Below, in pieces: positions 45,834-55,754 of a stretch of DNA of 60,891 bases. The notes beneath the pieces are model-generated. The model was not told where the DNA came from. It saw nothing but the letters and a program-made list of their open reading frames with translations, and searched no databases. A program made the translations under genes and the position numbers. This DNA comes from Burkholderiales bacterium. GTDB taxonomy: Bacteria > Pseudomonadota > Gammaproteobacteria > Burkholderiales > Burkholderiaceae_C. The stretch is from assembly GCA_028868895.1 (NCBI GenBank), contig JAGWTP010000007.1, forward strand, positions 1 through 60,891, in the 5' to 3' direction. Position 1 is the stretch's first letter. Every line of letters begins with the position of its first letter.

Positions 45834-46484
45834 TCATGGCTTGCCGGCGCCGCTGCCGGCGCCGCCCGGTGCCGAGGCCGCCAGTGCGGGGCTCAGGCGC
45901 AACGGCACCGCGGCCGAAGCGGCGTCGCTGCCTTCGCGCGGGATCAGCACCGCGCGCACGCGGCCGTCGGGGTTGGTGGCGGAGCGGGTCGCGCCGCCGG
46001 TGACACTCAGCACGTCGGTGGTGCTGTCGTAGGTGATCAGGTTGCCGCTGATCTCGTCGGCGGGCGTCGCGCCGCGCAGGCGACGCACCGCCGCGTTGTT
46101 GACGAACTTGACGACATCGGCCTTGCCGTCGTATTCGATCCGCTCGGCCTGCCCGGCCATGGTCTCGTCGACGCCGTCGCGCTTCTGGCGGAACGTGGCC
46201 GGCTGGCCGGGCGTGCCGAAGGCGACCGCGGTGTCGTACCCATCGGGTGTCTGGCGCACCTCGATGCGCCCGGCCCGGATCACCATCGTGCCCTTGGTCA
46301 CGACGACGTTGCCGGTAAAGACGACGACCTGGCGCTGCAGATCGAGCTGGCCGCCCTGGTCGGCCTGGATCGTCAGGGGTTTGAGCCGATCGGCCCGCTC
46401 GGCATGCGCGCCATGTGCCACGACCAAGGCCAGCAGCAGTGCGCCGACGGTGCGGATGGCGAGCGAAAACGGCAGATTGGTCAT
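45834..46484 (-). CDS. lptA: LPS transport periplasmic protein LptA
   Basis: A 216-residue OstA-domain protein. The signal peptide ends at AHA near residue 28. The mature part contains '[22 protein letters not shown]' in which [14 protein letters not shown] is the conserved beta-jellyroll start, then '[10 protein letters not shown]' and 'ISGNLITYD'. It forms the periplasmic bridge carrying LPS from LptC to LptDE. A Pro/Gly/Ala tail ends the protein. Upstream, where lptC and kdsC usually lie, is dsbA instead. A TAGAAT element about 25 bp before the start may provide its own promoter. Confidence 0.93.
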   Translation of the reverse strand: MTNLPFSLAIRTVGALLLALVVAHGAHAERADRLKPLTIQADQGGQLDLQRQVVVFTGNVVVTKGTMVIRAGRIEVRQTPDGYDTAVAFGTPGQPATFRQKRDGVDETMAGQAERIEYDGKADVVKFVNNAAVRRLRGATPADEISGNLITYDSTTDVLSVTGGATRSATNPDGRVRAVLIPREGSDAASAAVPLRLSPALAASAPGGAGSGAGKP

Positions 46485-46493
46485 AGGGGCATG

Positions 46494-46556
46494 AAACTTG
46501 CAGGCCATTCTAGCCCGCAAGTTTCGATGCCCGGTGCTGAACCCCAGGGGGTTCAG
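46494..46556. repeat. Two hairpins between dsbA and lptA
   Basis: CTGAACCCC (46537-46545) pairs with GGGGTTCAG (46548-46556). AAACTTGC (46494-46501) pairs with GCAAGTTT (46517-46524). The first could terminate dsbA transcription on the minus strand but lacks a T-run. The second encloses the TAGAAT-like -10 element proposed for lptA, so it may influence that promoter or leader. Confidence 0.45.
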
Positions 46557-46583
46557 AACGTGGTGGTGTCGATCGCCACCCGG

Positions 46584-47234
46584 TCAGGCGCCCTTGCGCA
46601 GGCGCTGCAACAGCACGTCGGTGACGTCGAGGGCCTTCTCGTTGGTCCCGGCGAGCGTGCCCGAAGTGTAGAAGCGGCCCTGGATGCCGATCGCCGGAAC
46701 GCCGTCGATCTTGTAGCCGTCGACCAACTGGTTCGCCTGGCGCAGCCGGGTCTGGGTCGTGAACGAGTTGAAGGCCTCCATGAACTTGGCGGCGTCGACC
46801 CCGTTCCGGGCCACGAAGGCGGCGATTTCGGTCGGTTGGTCCAGGCGCATCCGGTCGTGGTGGATCGCGTAGAACACCTTGCGGTGCATCGCATCGACCA
46901 GGCCCAGGCTTTCGAGCGCGTAGTAGATGCGCTGGTGGGCGACAAAGGGCACCGCACTGAAGGCGACCGGCACGCGCTGGAACACCACGTCGGCGGGCAA
47001 GCGCTTGACCCAGGCTTCCAGTGCCGGCTCGAAGGCATAGCAATGCGGGCAACCGTACCAGAAGAAGTCGATCACCTCGATCTTGCCCGGCCCGGCGCTG
47101 GTCGGCACCGGCTGCGCCAGGCGCACATATTGCCGGCCTTCGACCGGGCCGCCCTGTGCCCGCGAAACGCAGGGCCAAGCCAGCGCGGCGGCCCCCGCGC
47201 CCAGCACCGCGGTGGAGAACTGGCGACGTTTCAT
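46584..47234 (-). CDS. dsbA: Thiol:disulfide interchange protein DsbA
   Basis: A 216-residue thioredoxin-fold protein. The N-terminus 'KRRQFSTAVLGAGAAALAW' is an export signal with an RR pair. The active site is CPHC in 'FFWYGCPHCYAFEP' and the cis-Pro loop is 'GVPAIGIQGRFYT'. Both are typical of DsbA. It introduces disulfide bonds into periplasmic proteins and is re-oxidised by DsbB. It lies between the SPOR protein and lptA. The pilin and the PF03640 lipoprotein in this window contain Cys pairs and are possible clients. Confidence 0.94.
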   Translation of the reverse strand: MKRRQFSTAVLGAGAAALAWPCVSRAQGGPVEGRQYVRLAQPVPTSAGPGKIEVIDFFWYGCPHCYAFEPALEAWVKRLPADVVFQRVPVAFSAVPFVAHQRIYYALESLGLVDAMHRKVFYAIHHDRMRLDQPTEIAAFVARNGVDAAKFMEAFNSFTTQTRLRQANQLVDGYKIDGVPAIGIQGRFYTSGTLAGTNEKALDVTDVLLQRLRKGA

Positions 47235-47311
47235 GGGGCTTGGACCCGTGACGGGCACTGGTTGACAGACATCCACAGACTCGATGTGACAGAGCAAAGT
47301 TCGGGCCGGCG

Positions 47312-48040
47312 TCAGCGTTGCACGCGCACGAGAGCCGCCTCGACTCCCGCGGCTGTGAGGCGGTCCTTCGCGGCGTCGGCGTCGGCGCGTTTGTCGAACG
47401 GGCCCAGGCGGACCCGGAATACCGTGCGGCCCGACTGATCACGCTCGGTCGTGCGCGCCTGCAGGCCCAGCAGCGCCAGCTTGGCGCGCTGCTGCTCGGC
47501 GTCTTCGGTGCGGCCGTAGGCACCGGCCTGCACGAAGTAGATGAACGGGTCCGACGTGCCGCCGGCGGTTACGGGTGCGGTGAACCGCGGTGCCGAGGCG
47601 GGCGGGTTCGCGGGGGTCGTTGCCGCGCTGTCGTGCGGGCTCGGCGCGGCGGACGCGCCCGCCGACGGCGCTGGCAGCGCGGTGGGTGCTTGCGCCTGCG
47701 TTACCGCGGGCGGCGGCATCACCACGCCGCTGGCGGCGGTGTTCGGCTTGGCCGGGTTCTTGCCGTACAGCGGGCTGTTCGGGTCCCAGTTCTTGTTCTT
47801 CGCGGCCTCCGCGGCGTCCTGATCGGCGGTGCGCTGCGGCACCTTGTCGATGAACGGCACCGGCACCTTGGTGACGTACAGCGCCACGCCCAGCGCCAGC
47901 GCCAGGCCGATCAGCAGGCCGACGATCAGGCCCACGGCAAAGCCGCCGCGCTGACCGCTGACGCGCCGACGTTGCGCGCTCGCCAGGGCGCGGTGGGGCG
48001 GGGCAGGGCGGTCGTGCCGGACGAAGGTGGGATCGTTCAT
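47312..48040 (-). CDS. SPOR-domain cell-division-type protein (FtsN-like)
   Basis: A 242-residue bitopic membrane protein. A short basic cytoplasmic end is followed by a membrane helix at about residues 34-55 ('[20 protein letters not shown]') and 'KVPVPFIDK'. A Pro/Ala-rich periplasmic linker leads to a C-terminal SPOR domain ('[17 protein letters not shown]', '[16 protein letters not shown]'). SPOR domains bind denuded glycan strands at the division septum. Its ATG overlaps the argS stop by four bases, as is common in Burkholderiales. Confidence 0.92.
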   Translation of the reverse strand: MNDPTFVRHDRPAPPHRALASAQRRRVSGQRGGFAVGLIVGLLIGLALALGVALYVTKVPVPFIDKVPQRTADQDAAEAAKNKNWDPNSPLYGKNPAKPNTAASGVVMPPPAVTQAQAPTALPAPSAGASAAPSPHDSAATTPANPPASAPRFTAPVTAGGTSDPFIYFVQAGAYGRTEDAEQQRAKLALLGLQARTTERDQSGRTVFRVRLGPFDKRADADAAKDRLTAAGVEAALVRVQR

Positions 48041-49785
48041 TGCGTTGGCGACTCGGTGGGTTCGAGGTCTCTGGCCATGTGCTGCGGCGCGCTCACGCCG
48101 AGCACCGCGAGGGTGTTGCGAATGACCTGGCGGGTGGCGACCAGCAGCGCCAGCCGTGCCCGCGCCAGTTCGGTGTCGTCCACCAAGAAGCGCTCGGCGC
48201 CGTAGTAGCTGTGGAACGCGCCGGCGAGATCGCGCAGGTAGAAGGTCAGGTCGTGCGGCGCCAGGCTGGCCGCGGCGTTGGCCAGCATCGTCGGGAACTC
48301 GGCGAGCGCGAGCATCAGCGCGGCTTCGCTCGGCGCGGTCAGGCGCGACAGATCGGCGCCGGCCAGGCCCGCCACGTCACCGCCGCCTGCTTCGAACTGG
48401 CGGATCACCGAGCAGATGCGGGCGTGTGCGTACTGCACGTAGAACACCGGGTTCTCGTCGTTGCGCTTGAGCGCCAGGTCGACGTCGAAGGTGAACTCGC
48501 TGTCGGCCTTGCGACTGAGCAGGAAGAAACGCACCGCGTCGCGGCTGGTCCAGTCGATCAGGTCGCGCAGCGTCACGTAGCTGCCGGCGCGCTTGGAAAT
48601 CTTGACCTCGGCGCCGCCCTTCATCACCGTGACCATCTTGTGCAGCACGTATTCCGGGTAGCCGGCCGGCACGCCCAGGCCGGCGGCCTGCACGCCGGCG
48701 CGCACGCGCGCGATCGTGCCGTGGTGGTCGCCGCCCTGGATGTTGATGGCCCTGTGGTAGCCGCGCTCGAACTTGTGCAGGTGGTAGGCCACGTCGGGCA
48801 CGAAGTAGGTGTAGGTCGCCTCGGTAGCTTGCGAACCGACGCCGGCCGAGGCCGATTTGCGCATCACGCGGTCCTTGTCGTCACCGTAGTCGGTGGTGCG
48901 CAGCCACAGTGCGCCGCCTTCCTCGAAGGTCTTGGCCGAGTCGATCAGGCGCCTGACGGTGTCGTCGACGCGCCCGCTCGAATACAGGCTCGACTCGAGG
49001 AAGTAGTGGTCGAAGCGCACGCCGAAGGCCTGCAGGTCGAGGTCTTGCTCGTGGCGCAGGTAGGCCACGGCGAACTGGCGGATGCCGTCGAGGTCGTTCA
49101 CGTCGCCCGACGCGGTGTACGCGCGGTCGTCGGCCTGCACCGTCTTGCGGGCGAGGAAGTCGGCAGCGATGTCGGCGATGTAGTCGCCGTTGTAGGCCGA
49201 CTCGGGCCATTGCGCGTCGCCCGGCTTGAGGCCGCGCAACCGCGCCTGCACCGAGTTCGCCAGCGTGGCGATCTGCACCCCCGCGTCGTTGTAATAGAAC
49301 TCGCGCGTGACGCGCCAGCCCTGGCTCTCGAACAGGTTGCAGATCGCGTCGCCCAGCGCCGCCTGACGCGCGTGGCCCACATGCAGCGGGCCGGTCGGGT
49401 TGGCGGAGACGAACTCCACCAGCACCCGGTCGGCCCTGGCCGGCCGGCGGCCGAACGCATCGCCGGCGGCGAGCACCTCGGCGACGATCGCCTGTTTGGC
49501 CGCCGCGGTCAGGCGCAGGTTGATGAAGCCCGGCCCGGCGATCTCGAACGCCTCGACCCAGCGTTGCACTGCCGCATGACGCTTCATCGCCTCGACGAGC
49601 GCGGCCGCGACCTCGCGCGGGTTCTTCTTCAGCGCCTTGGCCAGCGGCATCGCCGCGGTGCAGGCCAGGTCGCCATGGGCCGCCTGCTTGGGCGACTCGA
49701 ACGCCGCGGTCACCGTGGCCTGTGGCGCGACCTCTTCGATTGCCGCGGCGAGCGCGTTGACGAGGTCCTGTTGGGCTTGGATCAT
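48037..49785 (-). CDS. argS: Arginyl-tRNA synthetase
   Basis: A 582-residue class I synthetase. The N-terminal additional domain ('[20 protein letters not shown]') precedes the HIGH-type motif in '[18 protein letters not shown]'. The KMSK-equivalent region is '[19 protein letters not shown]'. The C-terminal anticodon-binding helical domain carries the YAHAR motif '[11 protein letters not shown]'. Length matches E. coli ArgS (577). It charges tRNA-Arg in the cytosol. The gene heads a leftward unit with the SPOR protein and is divergent from the kinase gene. Confidence 0.97.
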   Translation of the reverse strand: MIQAQQDLVNALAAAIEEVAPQATVTAAFESPKQAAHGDLACTAAMPLAKALKKNPREVAAALVEAMKRHAAVQRWVEAFEIAGPGFINLRLTAAAKQAIVAEVLAAGDAFGRRPARADRVLVEFVSANPTGPLHVGHARQAALGDAICNLFESQGWRVTREFYYNDAGVQIATLANSVQARLRGLKPGDAQWPESAYNGDYIADIAADFLARKTVQADDRAYTASGDVNDLDGIRQFAVAYLRHEQDLDLQAFGVRFDHYFLESSLYSSGRVDDTVRRLIDSAKTFEEGGALWLRTTDYGDDKDRVMRKSASAGVGSQATEATYTYFVPDVAYHLHKFERGYHRAINIQGGDHHGTIARVRAGVQAAGLGVPAGYPEYVLHKMVTVMKGGAEVKISKRAGSYVTLRDLIDWTSRDAVRFFLLSRKADSEFTFDVDLALKRNDENPVFYVQYAHARICSVIRQFEAGGGDVAGLAGADLSRLTAPSEAALMLALAEFPTMLANAAASLAPHDLTFYLRDLAGAFHSYYGAERFLVDDTELARARLALLVATRQVIRNTLAVLGVSAPQHMARDLEPTESPTQ

Positions 49786-49948
49786 GGATCGATTCTACGG
49801 GGGGCATCCTGTGGCGAGCGGGGCGGCGCGGCGCGCGGGCGCTGCCGCACAGCGCGCGGCATTAGTTGCGCTTTGCGCCGCTTTCGCCGGGCCCGGACGG
49901 CGCCGCGGTGCGAAGATGCACGCTCCGACGCCCGCCGGCCACCGCGCC

Positions 49949-51313
49949 ATGACCACCCGCCCGATGAAGCTCCCCGGTGACGACGCGAACGACGCGCCGA
50001 CCCTGCCGCGCCAGATCGGCAAGTACCGGGTGCTCAAGCGCCTGGGCGAGGGCGCGACCGCCGAGGTCTTCCTGTGCCACGACGACTTCAAGGGCCGCGA
50101 CGTGGCCATCAAGCGGGTGCGCCCGCACACCGGCAACGACGCGATGGACGGGCGCTACTCCGAACGTTTCTTCGCGGCCGAGGCGGCCTTGGTCGGGCGC
50201 CTGAACCACCCGAACGTGGTGCAGATCTTCGACGCCGTGCCGGACCCGGTCGCGCCCTACCTGGTGATGGAGTACGTGGCCGGCAGCACGTTGCGGCCGT
50301 TCTGCCGCGCCGACCAGTTGCTCGCGCTCGAGTTGATCGTCGAAATCGGTTTCAAGTGCGCGATGGCGCTGGGCTACGTGTACCGGCAGGGGCTGATCCA
50401 TCGCGACGTGAAGCCGGCCAACCTGCTGGCGGTGCTCAACAACGGCGCGATCACCGACGTGAAGATCAGCGACTTCGGCAGCGTGCTGAACCTCGCCTCC
50501 GATGTGACCCAGGTCTATCGCGTCGGCTCGCTCGCCTACATGTCGCCCGAGCAGCTCGATGGCGGCACGCTCGACTGCCGCGCCGACATGTACTCGCTCG
50601 GGGCCGTGCTGTACCACCTGATCGCCGGGCGCCCTCCGTTCGACGCCCAGGTGCAGTCGGCCATGATGCATCAGATCTACCACGTCACGCCGGGGCCGCT
50701 GGCGCGGCTGCGCGAGGGCGTGAGCGCGGGGCTGGACGCGATGGTGCAGCGCGCGCTGGCCAAGGATCCGACGCAGCGCTACGCCCACTGGGAGGAGTTC
50801 GCGCAGGCGTTGTCGAGCCTGATCACCAACCAGCAGGTGCCGCGCGGACAGCTCCAGGGCGTGCTCGATTCGGAGCGCTTCAACCTGCTGCGCTCGCTCG
50901 ACTTCTTCTCGAGCTTCGGCGACGTCGAGCTGTGGGAGGTGGTGCACCGCGCGAAGTGGCAGCGCTTTCACTTCGGCCACGCGCTGTACCGCAAGGGCGA
51001 GGAGGGCAACAGCTTTCACATCCTCGCGCAGGGCGAGGTCGAGGTGTTTCGCGACGGCAAGCGGGTGGCGCAACTCGGCGCTGGCACCTCCATCGGCGAG
51101 ATGGCCTACCTCGCGCCCAACCCCGAGATGAAACGCCACAGCACCGACGTGATCGTCACCGAGCCGGCGACCACGATCTCGTTCACGCCCGAGACGCTGG
51201 TGCAGGTCAGCCCGAACTGTCGGCACCTGTTCGACGCCGCCTTCATCCGCGTGCTGGTGCGCCGGCTGCACACCGCCCACGAGGCGCTGGCGCACCCGCG
51301 GCGCATTCTTTAG
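49949..51313 (+). CDS. Serine/threonine protein kinase fused to a cyclic-nucleotide-binding domain
   Basis: A 454-residue soluble protein. An N-terminal eukaryotic-type kinase domain (about 25-290) has the Gly loop 'LGEGATAEVFLC', ATP Lys in 'VAIKRV', the catalytic loop HRDVKPAN (from about 151), metal-binding DFG at about 175 and 'MSPEQ' in place of APE. A C-terminal cNMP-binding fold (about 320-440) shows 'GEEGNSFHILAQGEVEVF' and 'IGEMAYL', resembling the phosphate-binding cassette. No membrane segment or PASTA repeat is present. This layout suggests kinase control by a nucleotide ligand or by conformational coupling. Starts at 49916 or 49949 are both possible. It is divergent from argS. 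Confidence 0.92.
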   Translation: MTTRPMKLPGDDANDAPTLPRQIGKYRVLKRLGEGATAEVFLCHDDFKGRDVAIKRVRPHTGNDAMDGRYSERFFAAEAALVGRLNHPNVVQIFDAVPDPVAPYLVMEYVAGSTLRPFCRADQLLALELIVEIGFKCAMALGYVYRQGLIHRDVKPANLLAVLNNGAITDVKISDFGSVLNLASDVTQVYRVGSLAYMSPEQLDGGTLDCRADMYSLGAVLYHLIAGRPPFDAQVQSAMMHQIYHVTPGPLARLREGVSAGLDAMVQRALAKDPTQRYAHWEEFAQALSSLITNQQVPRGQLQGVLDSERFNLLRSLDFFSSFGDVELWEVVHRAKWQRFHFGHALYRKGEEGNSFHILAQGEVEVFRDGKRVAQLGAGTSIGEMAYLAPNPEMKRHSTDVIVTEPATTISFTPETLVQVSPNCRHLFDAAFIRVLVRRLHTAHEALAHPRRIL

Positions 51314-51453
51314 TGGCCGGCGGCGTGCGTGCGCCACGCCAGCGTGTCCACCGCGAGACAGCGCCGCGCGTTGTTGCCTTGCTGGCGCGTGGGGTGCATG
51401 TTTCAATCCTCGCCGGCGATCACGCCCCTGCACAACAACCTCGAGGAAACACG

Positions 51454-51732
51454 ATGAAACACCTGATGACCGTTCTGGCCCTGTCCGTGGCTTGTCTTTC
51501 CACCACCGCCTACGCCGCCGACGCACCGATGGGCAAGCAGCAGTCCAAGATGGCCGAATGCAACAAGGACGCTGCCGACAAGAAGGGCGACGAGCGCAAG
51601 ACGTTCATGAAGACCTGCCTGTCGGCCAAGAAGATGACCCAGCAAGACAAGATGAAGACCTGCAACGCCGACGCCAAGGGCAAGAAGGGCGACGAGCGCA
51701 AGGCCTTCATGAAGGAATGCCTGAGCAAGTAA
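51454..51732 (+). CDS. PsiF-repeat protein
   Basis: A 92-residue exported protein. A signal peptide ends at AYA (about residue 21). The mature part has two PsiF repeats, each with a Cys pair: 'MAECNKDAADKKGDERKTFM' with KTCLS, and 'MKTCNADAKGKKGDERKAFM' with KECLS. Family members are small, basic, periplasmic proteins linked to phosphate starvation in E. coli; their function is unknown. A GAGGAAA ribosome site precedes ATG 51454. The base composition is lower in GC than the neighbours because of many Lys codons. Confidence 0.92.
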   Translation: MKHLMTVLALSVACLSTTAYAADAPMGKQQSKMAECNKDAADKKGDERKTFMKTCLSAKKMTQQDKMKTCNADAKGKKGDERKAFMKECLSK

Positions 51733-51773
51733 GTCGCAGTGATTCGTGCGGCCTGGGCGCCGCCGATTCCCGC

Positions 51774-51795
51774 AAGGCCCGCCTCCGCGGGCCTT
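51774..51795 (+). terminator. Hairpin terminator after the PsiF gene
   Basis: A 9-bp stem AAGGCCCGC (51774-51782) pairs with GCGGGCCTT (51787-51795) across a 4-base loop, followed by TGTGCATT. It lies 42 bp after the PsiF stop and 14 bp before the end of the convergent LysR gene. It can serve both strands. Confidence 0.6.
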
Positions 51796-51808
51796 GTGCA
51801 TTGAGGCG

Positions 51809-52735
51809 TCAGCCGCGCGTTGGCGTCGGGGCGCGTTGCCAGTAGCTGCTGTCGCCGTAGCTGTGCTTCAGGAAGTCGATCCACAGCCGCACTCGCAGTG
51901 CCAGGTGCCGGGCGTGCGGGAACACCGCGTAGATGCCGTTGGGCGGCGCCGCATAGTCGTCCAGCACGCTGACGAGTTCGCCGCCGTTGACCTCCTGCTC
52001 GACCTCCCAGGCCGAGCGCCATGCCAGCCCGAGGCCGGCCGAGCACCAGGCGTGCAGCACCTGGCCGTCGGTGCAGTCCATGCGCCCCTTGGGCCGCAGA
52101 TGAATCAGTTCGCCGCCGACCAGGAACGCCCAGCCGCGCGACTGGCTGGCGTCGCTGCTCAGTGCCAGGCATTCGTGGCGGGCGAGTTCGGCCGGGTGCA
52201 TCGGTGTGCCGGCGCGTTTCAGGTAGGCGGGGGTGGCCACGCACAGGCGCCGGTTGTCGGCCAGGCGCACGCTGACCAGGCTGCTGTCGGGCAGGTCGCC
52301 GACGCGCACCGCGCAGTCGAAGCTCTCGTTGACGATGTCGACGACCCGGTCGCTCAGGTTCAGCGACAGGCTCACCTCCGGGTGCAGCGCCAGGAAGCGC
52401 GGCACCAGCGGCGCGACGTGGCGGCGGCCGAAGCCGGCCGGCGAGGTGATGCGCAGGTGGCCGCTGGCCTTCACGCCGCCGGCACTGACGCTGGCCTCGG
52501 CGTTGGCCCAGTCGGCGAGCAGGCGCTGGCAGTCTTCGAGGAACGAGCTGCCCTCGTGCGTGAGCGTGATGCGCCGCGTCGTGCGCACCAGCAACTTCAC
52601 GCCCAGGCGGCGTTCGAGCGCGTCGATGCGCCGGCCGATCACGGCCGGCGCGACGCCTTCGGCGGTGGCCGCGGCGGTCAGGCTGCCGCGCGTCGCCACC
52701 GACGCAAAGGACTCGAGCTGCTTCAGTTTGTCCAA
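51809..52735 (-). CDS. LysR-family transcriptional regulator
   Basis: A 308-residue LysR regulator. The N-terminal helix-turn-helix is unmistakable ('LESFASVATRGSLTAAATAEG', with core FASVATRGSLTAAA) but can only be reached from a TTG start at 52735, because a TGA lies two codons upstream. The C-terminal part is a periplasmic-binding-protein-like effector domain ('GHLRITSPAGFGRRHVAPLV'). It is divergent from the haloacid dehalogenase–malate synthase pair across a 78-bp gap. By the usual LysR pattern it should regulate that pair. The effector might be a 2-haloacid, glycolate or glyoxylate. Confidence 0.92.
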   Translation of the reverse strand: MDKLKQLESFASVATRGSLTAAATAEGVAPAVIGRRIDALERRLGVKLLVRTTRRITLTHEGSSFLEDCQRLLADWANAEASVSAGGVKASGHLRITSPAGFGRRHVAPLVPRFLALHPEVSLSLNLSDRVVDIVNESFDCAVRVGDLPDSSLVSVRLADNRRLCVATPAYLKRAGTPMHPAELARHECLALSSDASQSRGWAFLVGGELIHLRPKGRMDCTDGQVLHAWCSAGLGLAWRSAWEVEQEVNGGELVSVLDDYAAPPNGIYAVFPHARHLALRVRLWIDFLKHSYGDSSYWQRAPTPTRG

Positions 52736-52773
52736 GATTCAGTGCATTTTGGTCATGAATCCAAGAGGCAGAT

Positions 52774-52792
52774 CGTACTTAATGTCGGTACG
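52774..52792. promoter_or_regulatory. Candidate LysR-binding site in the divergent promoter region
   Basis: The inverted repeat CGTAC (52774-52778), nine bases, GTACG (52788-52792) is centred in the 78-bp gap between the LysR gene and the dehalogenase gene. LysR boxes are typically interrupted palindromes of about this size. The surrounding DNA is AT-rich compared with the window. Confidence 0.45.
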
Positions 52793-52813
52793 CACATCGA
52801 ATAGATTTGCAAG

Positions 52814-53506
52814 ATGGACAAGTCTTCCGCCCCGCCCGCGCCCCGCGCCGTGCTGTTCGACGCCTACGGCACGCTGTTCGACGTCTACAGCGTTTCGTTG
52901 CTGGCCGAGCAGCTGTTCCCCGGCTTCGGCGAGCGCCTGAGCGTGTTGTGGCGCGACAAGCAGATCGACTACACGCGGCTGACCTCGATGAGCGGCAAGT
53001 ACCGGCCGTTCTGGGACCTCACCCGCGCCGGCCTGCGTTTTGCCGCGCAGCGGCTGGGCCTCGCGCTCGACGCCGTCACTGAGGACCGGCTGATGAACCA
53101 ATACCGCCACCTCAGCAGTTTTCCCGAGAACCGCGAGGTGCTGGCCGAGTTGAAGGCGCGCGGCATCCCGGCCGGCATTCTGAGCAACGGCGACCCCGAG
53201 ATGCTCGGCGTGGCCGTCAAGAGCGCCGGCTTCTCGGGCCTGCTCGCGCACGTGCTCAGCGTGCACGCTTGCGCCAAGTTCAAGACCGACCCCGCCGCCT
53301 ATGCCATCGGCACGCGGGCGCTGAACCTGCCGGCCAAGGACATCCTGTTCGTCTCCAGCAACGGCTGGGACGCGATCGGTGCCACCTGGTTCGGCTACAC
53401 CACGCTGTGGGTGAACCGCCTCAAGCTGCCGCTCGAACAGCTCGACACCCACCCCACGCGCACCGGCACCAGCCTGCGCGACGTGCTCGGGTTCTTCCCG
53501 TCCTGA
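52814..53506 (+). CDS. Haloacid dehalogenase, type II ((S)-2-haloacid dehalogenase)
   Basis: A 230-residue HAD-superfamily enzyme of the L-2-haloacid dehalogenase group. The nucleophile Asp is in '[13 protein letters not shown]'. The Arg of '[12 protein letters not shown]', Ser-Asn in '[11 protein letters not shown]', Lys in '[12 protein letters not shown]' and '[15 protein letters not shown]' match the dehalogenase catalytic set. It would hydrolyse 2-chloro- or 2-bromo-acids to 2-hydroxy acids such as glycolate. It lies 41 bp upstream of malate synthase G. Many such homologues are annotated without proven activity, so the natural substrate is uncertain. Confidence 0.9.
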   Translation: MDKSSAPPAPRAVLFDAYGTLFDVYSVSLLAEQLFPGFGERLSVLWRDKQIDYTRLTSMSGKYRPFWDLTRAGLRFAAQRLGLALDAVTEDRLMNQYRHLSSFPENREVLAELKARGIPAGILSNGDPEMLGVAVKSAGFSGLLAHVLSVHACAKFKTDPAAYAIGTRALNLPAKDILFVSSNGWDAIGATWFGYTTLWVNRLKLPLEQLDTHPTRTGTSLRDVLGFFPS

Positions 53507-53547
53507 ACCGGCGGCCGCATTCCTTCCAACCGAACCGACACACCACC

Positions 53548-55746
53548 ATGACCGCACGCACCCCCGTCCACGGCCTTCAAGTCGCCACCTCGCTGCACCG
53601 TTTCATCGAGGAGCAGGTGCTGCCCGGCACCGGCGTCGACAGCGCTGCCTTCTGGCAAGGCTTCGACGCGATCGTGCACGACCTCGCGCCGAAGAACGCC
53701 GCGCTGCTCGCCGAACGCGAGCGGCTGCAGACCGAGCTCGACCGCTGGCACCGCGCCCACCCCGGCCCGATCCGCAAGATGGCCAAGTACCGCGCGTTCC
53801 TGGAGAAGATCGGCTACCTGGTGCCGGTGCCCGCGAGCGTGAAGACGACAACCCGCAACGTCGACGCCGAACTGGCGCTGCAGGCCGGCCCGCAGCTGGT
53901 GGTGCCGATCACCAATGCGCGCTATGCGCTGAACGCCGCCAACGCGCGCTGGGGCTCGCTGTACGACGCGCTCTACGGCACCGACGCGATCGCCGAAGAC
54001 GGCGGCGCCGAAAGGGGCCCGGGCTACAACCCGGTGCGCGGCGCCCGGGTCATCGACTACGCGCGCCACGTGCTCGACCGCACCGCGCCGCTCGAGAAGG
54101 GCTCGCATGTCGACTCGACCGGCTACCGGGTCGAGGCCGGCGCGCTGGTCGTCACGCTCAAGGGCGGCGCGGTCACCACGCTGGCCAAGCCGGCGCAGTT
54201 CGTCGGCTACCAGGGCGACGCGGCGGCGCCGTCGTCGGTGCTGCTCGCGCACCACGGGCTGCACCTGGACATCCGGATCGACCGCGCCACCGCGATCGGC
54301 GCGAGCGATGCGGCGGGTGTCAGCGACCTGGTGATCGAGGCGGCGTTGTCGACCATCCTCGACCTCGAAGACTCGGTCGCGGTGGTCGATGCCGACGACA
54401 AGGTCCATGCCTACGGCAACTGGCTCGGCATCCTGAAGGGCACGCTGACCGAACCGGTCACCAAGGGCGGCAAGACCTTCACGCGCGGGCTGAACCCCGA
54501 CCGCGAGTACACCGCGGCGGACCCGGCCGGCGGCAAGGTCGTGCTGCACGGCCGCTCGCTGATGTTCGTGCGCAACGTCGGCCACCTGATGACGAACCCG
54601 GCGGTGCTGTGGGGCGACGGAAAGGAGATCCCCGAAGGCATCCTCGACGCAGTGGTCACGACCACGATCGCGGTCCACGATCTGCAACGCCAGGGCCAGC
54701 CCGGCATCAGGAATTCGCGCCGCGGCAGCGTCTACATCGTCAAGCCGAAGATGCACGGCCCGGCCGAGGTCGCTTTCGCGAGCGAACTGTTCGGCCGCGT
54801 CGAGAGCCTGCTCGGCCTGCCGCAGAACACCGTCAAGCTCGGCATCATGGACGAGGAGCGCCGCACCAGCGTCAACCTGAAGGCCTGCATCGCCGCCGCG
54901 GCGAGCCGCGTGGCCTTCATCAACACCGGCTTTCTCGACCGCACCGGCGACGAGATCCACACCGCGATGCGCGCCGGCGCGATGATCCGCAAGGGCGACA
55001 TGAAGACCAGCGCCTGGATCCAGGCCTACGAGCGCAACAACGTGCTGGTCGGGCTGGAATGCGGCCTGCGCGGCAAGGCGCAGATCGGCAAGGGCATGTG
55101 GGCCATGCCCGACCTGATGGCCGCGATGCTGCAGCAAAAGATCGCGCATCCGCTGGCCGGCGCCAACACCGCCTGGGTGCCGAGCCCGACCGCCGCCACG
55201 CTGCACGCGCTGCACTACCACCAGGTCGACGTGGCCGCCGTGCAGCGCACGCTGGAGAAGACCGACTTCGACGCCGAGCGCGAGGCCCTCCTCGAAGGCC
55301 TGTTGACGGTTCCCGTCGCGAAGAAGCCGAAGTGGTCCGACGCCGACAAGCAGCAGGAACTCGACAACAACGCACAGGGCATCCTGGGCTACGTGGTGCG
55401 CTGGATCGACCAGGGCGTGGGCTGCTCCAAGGTGCCCGACATCCACAACGTCGGCCTGATGGAAGACCGCGCCACGCTGCGCATCAGCAGCCAGCACATG
55501 GCCAACTGGCTGGCGCACGGCGTGGTCGGCAAGGGGCAGGTCAAGGCCACGCTCAAGCGCATGGCCCAGGTCGTGGACCGACAGAACGCCGGCGACCCGC
55601 TGTACCGGCCGATGGCCGGCCACTTCAAGACCTCGGCCGCGTTCCAGGCGGCGAGCGACCTCGTCTTCAAGGGCCTGACGCAGCCCAGCGGCTACACCGA
55701 GCCGCTGCTGCATGCGTGGCGGTTGAAGGTCAAGACGGCGGGCTGA
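53548..55746 (+). CDS. glcB: Malate synthase G
   Basis: A 732-residue protein of the glyoxylate-specific single-chain malate synthase G family (E. coli GlcB is 723). Landmarks are '[24 protein letters not shown]' (core [14 protein letters not shown]), '[17 protein letters not shown]' with the catalytic acidic pair, 'GLNPDREY', '[12 protein letters not shown]' and '[17 protein letters not shown]'. It condenses glyoxylate with acetyl-CoA to give malate. The start is ATG 53548; the open frame upstream overlaps the dehalogenase. Its place after the dehalogenase fits assimilation of two-carbon acids. Confidence 0.97.
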   Translation: MTARTPVHGLQVATSLHRFIEEQVLPGTGVDSAAFWQGFDAIVHDLAPKNAALLAERERLQTELDRWHRAHPGPIRKMAKYRAFLEKIGYLVPVPASVKTTTRNVDAELALQAGPQLVVPITNARYALNAANARWGSLYDALYGTDAIAEDGGAERGPGYNPVRGARVIDYARHVLDRTAPLEKGSHVDSTGYRVEAGALVVTLKGGAVTTLAKPAQFVGYQGDAAAPSSVLLAHHGLHLDIRIDRATAIGASDAAGVSDLVIEAALSTILDLEDSVAVVDADDKVHAYGNWLGILKGTLTEPVTKGGKTFTRGLNPDREYTAADPAGGKVVLHGRSLMFVRNVGHLMTNPAVLWGDGKEIPEGILDAVVTTTIAVHDLQRQGQPGIRNSRRGSVYIVKPKMHGPAEVAFASELFGRVESLLGLPQNTVKLGIMDEERRTSVNLKACIAAAASRVAFINTGFLDRTGDEIHTAMRAGAMIRKGDMKTSAWIQAYERNNVLVGLECGLRGKAQIGKGMWAMPDLMAAMLQQKIAHPLAGANTAWVPSPTAATLHALHYHQVDVAAVQRTLEKTDFDAEREALLEGLLTVPVAKKPKWSDADKQQELDNNAQGILGYVVRWIDQGVGCSKVPDIHNVGLMEDRATLRISSQHMANWLAHGVVGKGQVKATLKRMAQVVDRQNAGDPLYRPMAGHFKTSAAFQAASDLVFKGLTQPSGYTEPLLHAWRLKVKTAG

Positions 55747-55754
55747 CGGCAGCC

